Shown piece after piece: positions 48,932 to 57,302 of a stretch of 64,000 bases of DNA. How positions within the stretch are numbered: the first letter of the stretch is position 1; every line of letters begins with the position of its first letter. The translations under genes and the position numbers were made by a program. This DNA comes from Cellulomonas sp. 73-92 (GTDB taxonomy: Bacteria; Actinomycetota; Actinomycetes; Actinomycetales; Cellulomonadaceae): assembly GCF_001898175.1 (NCBI RefSeq), contig NZ_MKTH01000004.1:279682-343681 (forward strand), in the 5' to 3' direction. The notes below the pieces were generated by a model. The model was given only the letters and a program-made list of their open reading frames with translations, was not told the DNA's origin and ran no database searches.

Positions 48932-49206
48932 TGGCACAGCTCGAGGTCGACATCGTCGCCGCCGACGGCAAGGTCTGGTCGGGTGCCGCCCGCCAGGTCT
49001 CGGCCCCGGCCGCCGACGGCGGGATGGGCATCCTGCCCGGGCACACGCCCGTGCTCGCGGTGCTGCGTGCCGGCGAGGTCCGCGTCACGGAGCACGCCGG
49101 ATCGCCGGCGCTGCGCTGGACCGTGGACGGCGGGTTCCTCTCCGTCGACTCCGACCAGGTGACGATCGTCGTCGACGACGCGCAGCCGGTCACCGAGAGC
49201 CACTGA
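48931..49206 (+). CDS. atpC: ATP synthase F1 subunit epsilon
   Basis: Epsilon is the rotor subunit that couples and inhibits. The 91-aa protein consists of the N-terminal beta sandwich (LEVDIVAADGKVWSG, GGMGILPGHTPVLAVL). It lacks the C-terminal helical hairpin of the roughly 135-aa E. coli form, a short version common in actinobacteria. The ATG overlaps the atpD stop (TGATG). It ends the ATP synthase genes; DUF2550 follows after 10 bp. Confidence 0.95.
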
Positions 49207-49216
49207 GGACCGCGGC

Positions 49217-49654
49217 GTGCACTGGACGGTGGGGCTGATCATCGGTCTGGCCGTCGCCGTGCTCGTCGTCACCGCGGTGCTCTGGGTGTCACGCACCACC
49301 ACCCTGACGCGCCGCATCGGCTCGTTCGGCTGCCAGCTGGCGGAGCGGGAGGGCGGCCCGTGGCGCGCGGGCATCGCGCAGTACGGGCGCGTGCGGATGT
49401 ACTGGTGGCGACGGGCGTCGCTCGCCCCTCGCGCGGCGGCCGTGTGGCGCCGCCAGGGGCTCGTCGTGCTCGAGCGCCACTTCCTCCCGACCGACCTCGC
49501 GCCCGGCCAGCGGCCGATCGCCGTCGTCGTCCACTGCCGGGTGGTCGGCGACGACGGCCCGCACGAGCTCTGGCTGAAGATGGCGCCGGCCGCCTACGAC
49601 GGCTTCACGGGGTGGATCGAGGCGACCCCGACGTCCGTGCGGATGGTGTTCTAG
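49217..49654 (+). CDS. DUF2550 membrane-anchored protein
   Basis: This is a 145-aa protein with a single N-terminal membrane helix (about 5-24) followed by a compact cytoplasmic domain ([16 protein letters not shown], then [27 protein letters not shown]). It belongs to the actinobacterial DUF2550 family, found just downstream of atpC in many genomes. Its role is unknown. The start is GTG 49217 and the stop shares one base with the nucS GTG. Co-expression with the ATP synthase is likely from spacing. Confidence 0.85.
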   Translation: MHWTVGLIIGLAVAVLVVTAVLWVSRTTTLTRRIGSFGCQLAEREGGPWRAGIAQYGRVRMYWWRRASLAPRAAAVWRRQGLVVLERHFLPTDLAPGQRPIAVVVHCRVVGDDGPHELWLKMAPAAYDGFTGWIEATPTSVRMVF

Positions 49655-50355
49655 TGCGGCTCGTCGTGGCCACCTGCACCGCCACCTACTCCGGCCGGCT
49701 GGATGCCCACCTGCCGCTCGCGCGGCGGCTGCTCGTGGTCAAGGCAGACGGGTCGGTGCTGCTGCATGCCGACGGCGGCTCGTACAAGCCCCTCAACTGG
49801 ATGAGCCCGCCGTGCTCGCTCACGGTCTCCGCGCCGTCCGACGACGCCGCGGCCGCGGGGGTCACCGAGGTCTGGACGGTGCAGCAGGCGAAGTCCGACG
49901 ACCGCCTCGTCGTCGAGCTGTACGACGTCGCCCACGACTCCTCGCACGACCTCGGCGTCGACCCCGGGCTGGTCAAGGACGGCGTCGAGGCCCACCTGCA
50001 GGTGCTGCTGGCCGAGCAGATCTCGCTGCTGGGGGAGGGGCACACCCTGGTGCGCCGCGAGTTCCCGACGGCCATCGGACCGGTGGACATCCTCGCGCGC
50101 GACCCCTCGGACGGGTTCCGGCACGTCGCCGTGGAGATCAAGCGGCGCGCGACGATCGACGCGGTCGAGCAGCTGACGCGCTACCTCGACCTCCTCAACC
50201 GCGACCCTCTGCTGGCGCCGGTCCGAGGGATCCTCGCCGCGCAGTCGATCGCGCCGCAGGCGCGCGTGCTGGCCGCCGACCGCGGGATCGACGTGCTCGT
50301 CCTGGACTACGACGCCATGCGCGGCGTCGACGACGCGTCGCTGCGCCTCTTCTGA
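49654..50355 (+). CDS. nucS: Mismatch-specific endonuclease NucS/EndoMS
   Basis: NucS cuts both strands at mismatches and provides non-canonical mismatch repair in actinobacteria that lack MutS/MutL. The 233-aa protein begins [15 protein letters not shown], the N-terminal dimer/DNA-binding domain. It ends in a RecB-like nuclease domain with PD-(D/E)xK residues Asp145 (GPVDILARD), Glu161 and Lys163 (VEIKRRA), then QLTRYLDLL. Start GTG 49654 overlaps the DUF2550 stop by one base. The pairing atpC-DUF2550-nucS is conserved. Confidence 0.95.
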   Translation: MRLVVATCTATYSGRLDAHLPLARRLLVVKADGSVLLHADGGSYKPLNWMSPPCSLTVSAPSDDAAAAGVTEVWTVQQAKSDDRLVVELYDVAHDSSHDLGVDPGLVKDGVEAHLQVLLAEQISLLGEGHTLVRREFPTAIGPVDILARDPSDGFRHVAVEIKRRATIDAVEQLTRYLDLLNRDPLLAPVRGILAAQSIAPQARVLAADRGIDVLVLDYDAMRGVDDASLRLF

Positions 50356-50382
50356 CCCTGGCCGGGATGCCACGATGGTGGC

Positions 50383-50901
50383 GTGTCGGTGCTCGACCCG
50401 TTGCTCGGCAGCGCGCAGGAGCGCGCCGAGCACGCGCTGACCCTGCGGCGCACGCTCCTGGCGATCGGGTGGGCGAGCCTCGTCGGGCTCGCGCTGGTCG
50501 TCGGGACCGTGGTGGCCACGGACCGGTCGCTCGCCGGTGCGGGGGTGACCCTCGGCGCGTGGATCGTGTGGCTCGTCGTCGGCGCCGTCGTCGCCACGCT
50601 GCCAGTGACGGTCGGAGCCCTGTGGGCGCTGCGGCGGCTGCCGGCCGGACGCTGGCCGCGGGTCGTCGTCGGCGGCTCGGCGGGCGCCCTGTTCGGTCTC
50701 GTCGCGGAGCTGCTCGCGGTGGGGTTGAGCCCGTGGGCCCTCCTTCGCGACGAGCTCGGGTTCGGGGCGATGCTCCTGCTCTGGCCGTCGGTGGCCGGCG
50801 CGGTCGCGGGATGGATCGTCGGACCGCGGCCGGTCGCGGCGGTCCCCGGCCCGGGGCCGGACGAGCGGGCGGAGGACGCCCTGGCGGACCGGGCCGACTG
50901 A
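50383..50901 (+). CDS. Four-helix integral membrane protein of unknown function
   Basis: This 172-aa protein has four hydrophobic segments (about 25-46, 57-80, 95-116, 125-147) and short polar ends. The GTG at 50383 follows a hydrophilic gap of 27 bp after nucS, with no clear Shine-Dalgarno. No family was recognised. It has the composition of small actinobacterial membrane proteins and no obvious catalytic residues. Coding potential is supported by the hydrophobic pattern and by its fit between nucS and nagA. Confidence 0.65.
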   Translation: MSVLDPLLGSAQERAEHALTLRRTLLAIGWASLVGLALVVGTVVATDRSLAGAGVTLGAWIVWLVVGAVVATLPVTVGALWALRRLPAGRWPRVVVGGSAGALFGLVAELLAVGLSPWALLRDELGFGAMLLLWPSVAGAVAGWIVGPRPVAAVPGPGPDERAEDALADRAD

Positions 50902-50983
50902 CCACCGACCCGCCCGGTTGCGGGCCGTCCGGCAGGACCGACAGACCACCTCGGCGCCCGGCGGGCCTGGAAGGATGTCGGCC

Positions 50984-52237
50984 GTGACCTCGCTGCCCGG
51001 TGCCGAGCCCTCGTTCGTCCTCCGCGGCCGGGTGGTGACCCCCGACGACGTGCTCGACGACGGCGCGGTCGTCGTCCAGGGGGTGCAGCTGCGGTGGGTC
51101 GGCCCGGCGGCCGAGGTCCCGGAGCGGTGGCGGGCGGCGGTGCCCGCGGCCACCGCCGACACCCTCCTGCCCGGCCTGGTCGACATCCACTGCCACGGCG
51201 GCGGTGGAGCGAGCTTCCCCGACGCCACGACGCCCGACGAGGTGGCGACCGCCGCCCGGGAGCACCTGGCGCACGGCACGACGAGCCTCGTCGGGTCCCT
51301 CGTCACGGCGGCCGCGGACGTGCTCGTCGAGCGCGCGGCGCTGCTGGCCGACGCCGTCGACGCCGGCGTGCTCGCCGGCATCCACGCCGAGGGGCCCTTC
51401 CTGTCGTACGACCGGCGCGGGGCGCAGAGCCCGGCCGACCTGGTGCCCGGCGACCCGGCGCTGGTGCGACGGCTCGTCGAGGCGTCGCGCGGCACGCTCG
51501 TCACGATGACCGTGGCGCCCGAGATCCCGGGTGTCGTCGCACCGCCCGACGACGTCATGGCCGCGCTCGTCGCCGGCGGCGCGCTGCCGTCCGTCGGCCA
51601 CACCGACGCGAGCGCCGAGGAGGCCGAGGCGGCGATCGCCCGCGCTGTCGAGCTCCTGCGGGCCGACCCCTTCGCGGCCGGCCGCCGCCCCACCGCGACG
51701 CACCTGTTCAACGGCATGCGGCCGCTGCACCACCGGGAACCCGGGCCCGTGGCGGCCTGCCTGGCGGCGGCGGCCCGGGGAGAGCTCGTCGTCGAACTCG
51801 TCGCCGACGGCACGCACCTGGCCGACGCGACCGTCCGGACGGTGTTCGAGCTCGTCGGGCCGGACGCGATCATGCTGGTCACGGACGCGATGGCGGCCAC
51901 GGGCCTCGGTGACGGCGACTACCGGCTCGGCCCGATGGCCGTGCGCGTGGCCGACGGCGTCGCGCGGATCGTCCAGCCCGACGGCTCGGCCGGCTCGATC
52001 GCCGGCGGCATCGCCCACCTGCTCGACGTCGTCCGCTGCACGGTGCGCGCGGGCGTCCCGCTGGCGCACGCGGTGCGTGCGGCCAGCCTCACCCCGGCGG
52101 ACGTCCTCGGCTTCCGCGACCTCGGCCGGCTCGTCGCGGGCCACCGCGCGGACCTCGTCGTGGTCGACGACGACCTGCGCCCCCGCCGCGTGATGCGCCA
52201 GGGCGCCTGGGTCGCGGACGGACCCGCCACCGCCTGA
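50984..52237 (+). CDS. nagA: N-acetylglucosamine-6-phosphate deacetylase
   Basis: NagA removes acetate from GlcNAc-6-P in amino-sugar catabolism and wall recycling. The 417-aa amidohydrolase has metal and active-site motifs [42 protein letters not shown] and the catalytic Asp in VTDAMAATG. The GTG at 50984 lies seven bases after AAGGAT, a leaderless arrangement. ATG at 50975 overlaps that -10 and is less likely. No nagB or transporter is adjacent. A tandem repeat array follows the stop. Confidence 0.93.
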   Translation: MTSLPGAEPSFVLRGRVVTPDDVLDDGAVVVQGVQLRWVGPAAEVPERWRAAVPAATADTLLPGLVDIHCHGGGGASFPDATTPDEVATAAREHLAHGTTSLVGSLVTAAADVLVERAALLADAVDAGVLAGIHAEGPFLSYDRRGAQSPADLVPGDPALVRRLVEASRGTLVTMTVAPEIPGVVAPPDDVMAALVAGGALPSVGHTDASAEEAEAAIARAVELLRADPFAAGRRPTATHLFNGMRPLHHREPGPVAACLAAAARGELVVELVADGTHLADATVRTVFELVGPDAIMLVTDAMAATGLGDGDYRLGPMAVRVADGVARIVQPDGSAGSIAGGIAHLLDVVRCTVRAGVPLAHAVRAASLTPADVLGFRDLGRLVAGHRADLVVVDDDLRPRRVMRQGAWVADGPATA

Positions 52238-52241
52238 CGCC

Positions 52242-52361
52242 GGGCCGCCGGCCCGGCCGACCACGCACGGGCCGCCGGCCGCCCGCCCGGCCGACCACGC
52301 ACGGGCCGCCGGCCGCCCGCCCGGCCGACCACGCACGGGCCGCCGGCCGCCCGCCCGGCCG
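52242..52361. repeat. GC-rich 34-bp tandem repeat
   Basis: A 34-bp unit beginning GGGCCGCCGGCCGCCCG and ending CCGACCACGCAC occurs at 52269-52302 and 52303-52336. A 27-bp variant precedes it (52242-52268) and a 25-bp partial copy follows. Each unit contains the self-complementary GGGCCGCCGG/CCGCC core. It may terminate nagA transcription. Confidence 0.8.
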
Positions 52362-52404
52362 CCCCGGCCGCCCGCCGGTTGGGCCGGCGAGGTCGATAGG
52401 TCTG

Positions 52405-52457
52405 CGCGACGTCGACACCTGCGGATATCGACGTCGCACGGGCCTGTCGACGTCGCG
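52405..52457 (+). promoter_or_regulatory. ACGTCG inverted repeats in the bglA upstream region
   Basis: CGCGACGTCGAC (52405-52416) and GTCGACGTCGCG (52446-52457) are perfect 12-bp inverted arms. A third TCGACGTCGC lies between (52428-52437). Each arm is itself near-palindromic. A regulator array or terminator is possible. Confidence 0.45.
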
Positions 52458-52514
52458 GGTGGGGCCACCGCCGGCGCCGGCGGCCGGGGCGCGGACGGGG
52501 CGCGGACGGTCGAG

Positions 52515-52530
52515 GTCGAATCGATTCGAC
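52515..52530 (+). promoter_or_regulatory. Perfect 16-bp palindrome upstream of the beta-glucosidase
   Basis: GTCGAATCGATTCGAC is a perfect palindrome in the -35 region of the beta-glucosidase promoter, 16 bp before the CebR-like box. It is a good candidate operator for a dimeric repressor. Confidence 0.55.
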
Positions 52531-52546
52531 TTTCCTCGCGCGGCGG

Positions 52547-52560
52547 TGGTAGCGTTCCCA
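52547..52560 (+). promoter_or_regulatory. CebR/CelR-like operator over the -10 of bglA
   Basis: TGGTAGCGTTCCCA matches 12 of 14 bases of the LacI-family cellobiose regulator site TGGGAGCGCTCCCA known from Streptomyces CebR and Thermobifida CelR. It overlaps TAGCGT, a plausible -10, so binding would repress. Confidence 0.6.
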
Positions 52561-52620
52561 CGCGGCGTCGCACCGGCGCGCCCGTCAGAGCACAGCGTGC
52601 ACCAGCGCGAAAGGCAGCCC

Positions 52621-54054
52621 ATGGCCACGTCCCGTCCGTCCGGCCGCACCTTCCCGAGCGACTTCGTCTTCGGCTCCGCGACCGCCAGCTACCAGATCGA
52701 GGGCGCCGTGCACGAGGGCGGCCGCGGCCCGTCGATCTGGGACACCTTCAGCCACACGCCCGGCAAGGTGCTGAACGACGACACGGGCGACATCGCGGCG
52801 GACCACTACCACCGGGTCGCGCAGGACGTCGCGCTCATGCAGGAGCTCGGCCTGGAGGCCTACCGGTTCTCGGTCGCCTGGCCGCGCATCCAGCCGACGG
52901 GTGCCGGCGAGCCGAACGCCGAGGGCCTGGCGTTCTACTCCGACCTCGTCGACCGGCTCGTCGCCGCGGGCATCAAGCCCGTTGTCACCCTGTACCACTG
53001 GGACCTGCCGCAGGCCCTGGAGGACGAGGGCGGCTGGTCCAACCGCGAGACCGCCTACCGCTTCGCGGAGTACGCGCGCATCGTCGCCCGCGCCCTCGGC
53101 GACCGGGTCCACACCTGGAGCACCCTCAACGAGCCCTGGTGCTCGGCGTTCCTCGGCTATGCCTCCGGCGTGCACGCCCCCGGCGTGACCGACGACGAGC
53201 GCGCGCTCAAGGCGGTGCACCACCTCAACCTCGCGCACGGGCTGGCCGCCCGCGCCCTGCGCGACGAGCTGGGCCAGGACACGCAGATCTCCGTCACGCT
53301 CAACCTCCACCCGTTGACCCCGGCGACCCAGTCCCCGGAGGACCTCGAGGCGCTCCGGCGCGTCAACACCATCGGCAACGAGGTGTTCCTCCAGCCGCTG
53401 CTCGAGGGCCGGTACCCGGCAGAGGTCTTCGCCGACACCGCGCACGTGACCGACTGGTCCTTCGTGCAGGAGGGCGATCTCGACCTCATCCAGGTCCCGA
53501 TCGACCTGCTCGGGCTCAACTACTACGACGACTCGGTGGTGCGCCACGGCACGCCGCCGGTGGGCGACGGCACCCCGGGCCCGGACGGCCACAAGAGCTC
53601 CGAGCGCATCCCGTGGGTGGGGGCCGACGAGGTCGAGTGGGTGCAGCGCCCGGGACCGCGCACGGCGATGGGCTGGGGCATCCACCCCGAGGGCCTGACG
53701 CGGATGCTCCTCGAGATCGCGCAGCGCTACCCCGGCCAGCCGCTGGCTGTCACCGAGAACGGCGCCGCGTTCTACGACGAGGTCACCGACGGCCGCGTCC
53801 ACGACCAGGACCGCGTCGACTACCTGCACGACCACATCGACGCCGTCGGGGCGGCGCTTGCGGCGGGCGCCGACGTCCGCGGCTACTACGTCTGGTCGCT
53901 CATGGACAACTTCGAGTGGGCGTACGGGTACGACCGCCGCTTCGGCGTGGTCCACGTCGACTACCCCACCGGCACCCGCACGGTGAAGGACTCCGCCCGC
54001 TGGTACGCCGACGTGATCCGCACGCGCACGGTCGTCCCGCCGACAGTCGCGTAG
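52621..54054 (+). CDS. bglA: GH1 beta-glucosidase
   Basis: This family 1 glycoside hydrolase is expected to split cellobiose and other beta-glucosides in the cytoplasm. The 477-aa TIM barrel has the acid/base Glu171 in TLNEPW, the nucleophile Glu379 in TENGAAF, and [15 protein letters not shown] at the N-terminus. Sugar-binding [12 protein letters not shown] lies near the end. No signal peptide is present. The ATG at 52621 has an AAAGG purine patch upstream; in-frame sequence further up is promoter. A CebR-like box suggests induction by cello-oligosaccharides. No sugar transporter is adjacent. Confidence 0.95.
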   Translation: MATSRPSGRTFPSDFVFGSATASYQIEGAVHEGGRGPSIWDTFSHTPGKVLNDDTGDIAADHYHRVAQDVALMQELGLEAYRFSVAWPRIQPTGAGEPNAEGLAFYSDLVDRLVAAGIKPVVTLYHWDLPQALEDEGGWSNRETAYRFAEYARIVARALGDRVHTWSTLNEPWCSAFLGYASGVHAPGVTDDERALKAVHHLNLAHGLAARALRDELGQDTQISVTLNLHPLTPATQSPEDLEALRRVNTIGNEVFLQPLLEGRYPAEVFADTAHVTDWSFVQEGDLDLIQVPIDLLGLNYYDDSVVRHGTPPVGDGTPGPDGHKSSERIPWVGADEVEWVQRPGPRTAMGWGIHPEGLTRMLLEIAQRYPGQPLAVTENGAAFYDEVTDGRVHDQDRVDYLHDHIDAVGAALAAGADVRGYYVWSLMDNFEWAYGYDRRFGVVHVDYPTGTRTVKDSARWYADVIRTRTVVPPTVA

Positions 54055-54062
54055 CCGGCCGC

Positions 54063-54102
54063 TCGTCGTGCCCGGGGCCGGAGCGCCGTCCGGGCACGAC
54101 GA
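54063..54102 (+). terminator. Terminator after the beta-glucosidase gene
   Basis: TCGTCGTGCCCGG (54063-54075) and CCGGGCACGACGA (54090-54102) make a perfect 13-bp stem with a 14-base loop, 9 bp after the stop. No U-run follows. Confidence 0.75.
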
Positions 54103-54123
54103 CCGGCGCGGGATGATGGCCGC

Positions 54124-54429
54124 GTGCCGAGCAGCCGGAGGTCCGCCAAGCGGCCCTACGCCGCCGCGCACGTGCCGCTCGACCTCGACCGCGCCAGCGG
54201 TGGCCGGTCGGCCGAGAGCGGGCCCGACGGCGAGTGGGTGGTGCAGCGGCTGCGCGGCTCCGACAAGGAGTACCGCTGCCCGGGCTGCGACCAGCTGATC
54301 GCGGCGGGCACGGCGCACCTCGTCGCGTGGCGGTCCGACGACCTGCTGGGCGACGGCGTGCAGGGCCGCCGCCACTGGCACCCCGCGTGCTGGCAGGCGC
54401 GCGCCCGGCGCGGACCCACCCGACGATGA
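54124..54429 (+). CDS. Small zinc-finger-like protein of unknown function
   Basis: This is a 101-aa basic protein. A CPGC pair (about 52-55) with a later HWHPACW (about 84-90) suggests a zinc site of the Cys2-His-Cys type. N- and C-termini are Arg-rich. The GTG follows a GATGAT -10 by six bases, implying a leaderless message. Its stop overlaps the HAD phosphatase ATG. Similar short proteins occur in actinobacteria, sometimes labelled ATP/GTP-binding, without known function. Confidence 0.7.
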   Translation: MPSSRRSAKRPYAAAHVPLDLDRASGGRSAESGPDGEWVVQRLRGSDKEYRCPGCDQLIAAGTAHLVAWRSDDLLGDGVQGRRHWHPACWQARARRGPTRR

Positions 54430-55247
54430 CGGCACCTCGCCTGGTCGCCACCGACCTCGACGGCACGCTCCTGCGATCGGACGGGACCGTCTCGGCGCGG
54501 ACGGCCGCCGCGCTGGCGGCGTGCGCCGAGGCCGGCGTCGAGGTCGTCTTCGTCACCGCCCGCCCGCCGCGCTGGCTCGCCGACCTCGCGCCGCACGTCG
54601 GCGCCCACGGCGTCGCGATCTGCATCAACGGCGCGGCCGTCGTGGAGGTGGCCACCGGGCGCGTGCTCGACGAGCGCGGCATGACCGCGACCCAGGTGAC
54701 GGACCTGGCGCGGCGGCTGCGGCTGGCGGGTGCCGGCACGGTCCACCTCGCCGTGGAGCGGGTGGTCGGCTTCGCCGCCGAGAGGGGCTACCGGAGCCGG
54801 CACGTGGCGCCGCCGGGCAGCCCGGTGGTGGCGCGCATCGAGCAGGTGCTGACCGACTCCACGCTCAAGCTCCTTGTGCGTGCCGAGGACGCGGGCGTCG
54901 ACCTCGACGCGTTCGTGGCACGCCTGGCGGCCGCCGTCGGCGCCGACGCCGAGGTGAGCCACTCGGGGGCGGAGGGGCTGGCCGAGATCGCGCCGCCGGG
55001 CGTCTCGAAGGCGAGCGCGCTCGCCCGGTGGTCGGCGGCCCTCGGCATCGCCCCCGACGACGTCTGGGCGGCCGGCGACGCCCCCAACGACCTGCCGATG
55101 CTGCGGTGGGCCGGCGTCGGCTGCGCCGTCGCGAACGCCCACCCGGCGGTGCTGGCGGCCGCCGACCGGGTGCTGCCGGCCAACGACGACGACGGCGTCG
55201 CCATCCTGCTCGAGGAGGCGGCCGAGGCCGCCCGGGGGCGGGCATAG
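54426..55247 (+). CDS. HAD-superfamily Cof-type phosphatase
   Basis: This 273-aa haloacid dehalogenase-like hydrolase of subclass IIB probably acts on small phosphorylated metabolites such as sugar phosphates. Motif I is DLDGTLL with the nucleophile Asp, motif II is VTARPP and motif IV is GDAPNDLPML. A C2B cap lies between (about 85-185). In the usual GDGxND the G-D-x-P form has Ala before Pro, still an active pattern. The ATG is in an ATGA overlap with the zinc-finger-like gene. The exact substrate is not predictable. Confidence 0.9.
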   Translation: MTAPRLVATDLDGTLLRSDGTVSARTAAALAACAEAGVEVVFVTARPPRWLADLAPHVGAHGVAICINGAAVVEVATGRVLDERGMTATQVTDLARRLRLAGAGTVHLAVERVVGFAAERGYRSRHVAPPGSPVVARIEQVLTDSTLKLLVRAEDAGVDLDAFVARLAAAVGADAEVSHSGAEGLAEIAPPGVSKASALARWSAALGIAPDDVWAAGDAPNDLPMLRWAGVGCAVANAHPAVLAAADRVLPANDDDGVAILLEEAAEAARGRA

Positions 55248-55250
55248 GCT
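55245..55250 (+). promoter_or_regulatory. -10 element of a leaderless promoter
   Basis: TAGGCT lies seven bases before the ATG at 55258 and overlaps the end of the HAD gene. Same layout as at argS. Confidence 0.55.
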
Positions 55251-55257
55251 CGAGCCG

Positions 55258-56049
55258 ATGAGCGCGCAGACCCGCACCCCGATCCGTTCCCTGACCGTGC
55301 TGCCGGCCCTGCGCGAGGACGTCGAGCTGCACACCGCCGACGGCCTGACGCTCGTCGGCGAGCTCGCCCTCCCGGTCGACGACGCGGGCGAGCCGGTGAC
55401 GCCGACCGCGACGCTCGTCACGCTGCACCCGCTGCCGACGCACGGCGGCTACATGGATTCGCACGTGCTCCGCAAGGCGGCGTGGCGGCTGCCCGCGCTG
55501 GCCGGTATGGCGGTGCTGCGCTTCAACACGCGCGGCACGACGAGCCCGCGCGGCACGTCGCAGGGCGCCTTCGACGAGGGCATCGGGGAACGCTTCGACG
55601 TCGCCGCGGCGATCGAGCTGGCCGAGTTCCACGACCTGCCGCACCTGTGGCTGGTCGGCTGGTCGTTCGGCACCGAGCTCGCGCTCAAGTACGGCCGGGA
55701 CCCCGCGGTCGAGGGCGCGATCCTGCTGTCACCGCCCCTGCGGCGCGCGACGGACGACGACCTGGCGGCGTGGGCCGCGTTCGGCCGGCCGCTGGTGGCG
55801 CTCGTCCCGGAGCACGACGACTTCCTCGTGCCGGCGCAGGCCGCGCCGCACTTCGCGGGGCTGGCGAACGCGGAGATGATCGCCGTCGCGGGTGCGCGCC
55901 ACCTCTGGGTGGGGGAGGCTCAGGTGCGGCGGGTGCTCGACGAGATCGTCGCGCACGTGCTGCCCGGCCACGGTCCTCTGCCGACGACCTGGGACGGGCC
56001 GAGCACCCAGGCGACAGGATCCGCCGACCCGACGGGGGAGGACGCATGA
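55258..56049 (+). CDS. Alpha/beta-hydrolase family protein
   Basis: This 263-aa serine hydrolase-like protein has the nucleophile elbow GWSFGTE (about residue 143), the oxyanion region HPLPTHGGYMDSHV, the acid in EHDDFLVP and the His in AGARHLW. The pattern resembles the YcjY/dienelactone-hydrolase type with RFNTRGT. The substrate is unknown. A TAGGCT -10 seven bases ahead suggests a leaderless start. The next gene overlaps by four bases and encodes another alpha/beta hydrolase. Confidence 0.85.
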   Translation: MSAQTRTPIRSLTVLPALREDVELHTADGLTLVGELALPVDDAGEPVTPTATLVTLHPLPTHGGYMDSHVLRKAAWRLPALAGMAVLRFNTRGTTSPRGTSQGAFDEGIGERFDVAAAIELAEFHDLPHLWLVGWSFGTELALKYGRDPAVEGAILLSPPLRRATDDDLAAWAAFGRPLVALVPEHDDFLVPAQAAPHFAGLANAEMIAVAGARHLWVGEAQVRRVLDEIVAHVLPGHGPLPTTWDGPSTQATGSADPTGEDA

Positions 56050-56846
56050 GCCAGGCCGCGGTGCGGCGCGCCGCCGGACCCGAGCACCACGAGGACGCCT
56101 TGCCCCTCGTCCTGCTCCACGCGTTCCCGCTCGACTCGCGGATGTGGGACGCCGCCGGCGCCCTCGTCCCGGCGCCACGGGCCGTGTACGCGGTCGACCT
56201 GCCGGGCTCGCCGGGGCACGCCGTCGACCTGCCGGAGCCACCGTCGCTGGACGCCTGCGCCGACCTCGTCGCCGCCGCGCTGGCCGACGCCGGCATCACC
56301 CGCGCGGTCGTCGCCGGCCTGTCGATGGGTGGGTACACCGCGCTCGCGCTCGCCGAGCGGCACCCTTCGCTCGTCGCGGGCCTCGGACTGCTGGACACCA
56401 AGTCCGTCGCCGACACCCGGGAGGCCGCCGCGAACCGGCTCGCGCGGGCGGCGCGGCTCGAGACGTCCGGGTCCGTCGCGGAGGTGGTGCCCGACGCCGA
56501 CGTGCTGCTGGGGGAGACGTCCCGCGCCGCCCGCCGCGACGTGCGTGACCAGGTGCTGGGCTGGATCGCCGAGCAGGTGCCCGCGGGGCTCGCGTGGCAG
56601 CAGCGGGCCATGGCCGCGCGGCCCGACCGCACTCACGTGCTGCGGGCCTACCAGGGTCCGGTGACCGTCGTGGTGGGCGACGAGGACACCCCGACCCCGG
56701 TGGCCCAGGCGGAGGCGATGGCGGCCGCCGCCGGCGGGGCGCCCCTGGTCGTCGTGCGAGGGGCGGGGCACCTGACGGCGGTCGAGGACCCGGCCGCGGT
56801 GGCCGCCGCGCTCGCCGACCTCGCCCAGCGGGCTGACGGGAGCTGA
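56046..56846 (+). CDS. Alpha/beta-fold hydrolase (second of a pair)
   Basis: This 266-aa hydrolase has the nucleophile motif GLSMGGYTALALAERHP, an oxyanion His in LLHAFPLDSRMWD, an Asp in VVGDEDTPTP and a catalytic His in GAGHLTAVE. The overall fit is to the 3-oxoadipate enol-lactonase/MenH-like branch, without evidence for either pathway nearby. The ATG is in an ATGA overlap. It converges with the minus-strand pair that follows. Confidence 0.85.
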   Translation: MSQAAVRRAAGPEHHEDALPLVLLHAFPLDSRMWDAAGALVPAPRAVYAVDLPGSPGHAVDLPEPPSLDACADLVAAALADAGITRAVVAGLSMGGYTALALAERHPSLVAGLGLLDTKSVADTREAAANRLARAARLETSGSVAEVVPDADVLLGETSRAARRDVRDQVLGWIAEQVPAGLAWQQRAMAARPDRTHVLRAYQGPVTVVVGDEDTPTPVAQAEAMAAAAGGAPLVVVRGAGHLTAVEDPAAVAAALADLAQRADGS

Positions 56847-56861
56847 CCGCTCGAGCCGCCG

Positions 56862-57302
56862 CTAGCGGGTGCCGCCCGCCAGCACGCGGGCGATCGCCAC
56901 GTCGAGGTCGAGCGACTCGCCGTCCTTGCCGCCGGCGCCGAGCACCAGGGGCGGGTCCGAGGGCTCCGGCCGGACGCCGCGCAGGCTCGCCCGCAGGCTC
57001 GTCGGCGCGCGCAGCACGTAGAACTCGCCGTCGGTGTCGACCGCGAGCGTGCGGTCCTGGCGCAGGTACCAGCCCTGCAGCGGGGTCCGGTAGGTGTGCC
57101 GGCCGTCGAAGCTGCGCACGACGAGCGGCTCGGGCGACGGCCCTTCCGCCAGCGCTCGCACGACGAGCCCGTGCAGCATCTGACGGGCGCGGGCCGACTC
57201 GGCCGCCTGCCGGCGCGCGAGGGACTGCGCGTGGTGGTCCGCCGCGGCGCGACGCTCCTCGCGCCAGCGCGCCGCGTCGTCGCCGGTGCCCGGCGTCGCC
57301 AT
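56862..57302 (-). CDS. Hypothetical protein coupled to the coiled-coil gene
   Basis: This is a 146-aa protein without a recognised family. The N-terminal third is a charged helix (ARWREERRAAADHHAQSLAR), and the rest is beta-rich (RTPLQGWYLRQDRTLAVDTD). No membrane segment or signal is seen. The ATG shares one base with the stop of the long coiled-coil gene, so they are translated together and may act together. Confidence 0.7.
   Translation of the reverse strand: MATPGTGDDAARWREERRAAADHHAQSLARRQAAESARARQMLHGLVVRALAEGPSPEPLVVRSFDGRHTYRTPLQGWYLRQDRTLAVDTDGEFYVLRAPTSLRASLRGVRPEPSDPPLVLGAGGKDGESLDLDVAIARVLAGGTR

Noticed and set aside
52242..52361. CRISPR array
   Set aside because: Units are contiguous with no spacers, are pure GC-rich repeats, and no cas gene is present.
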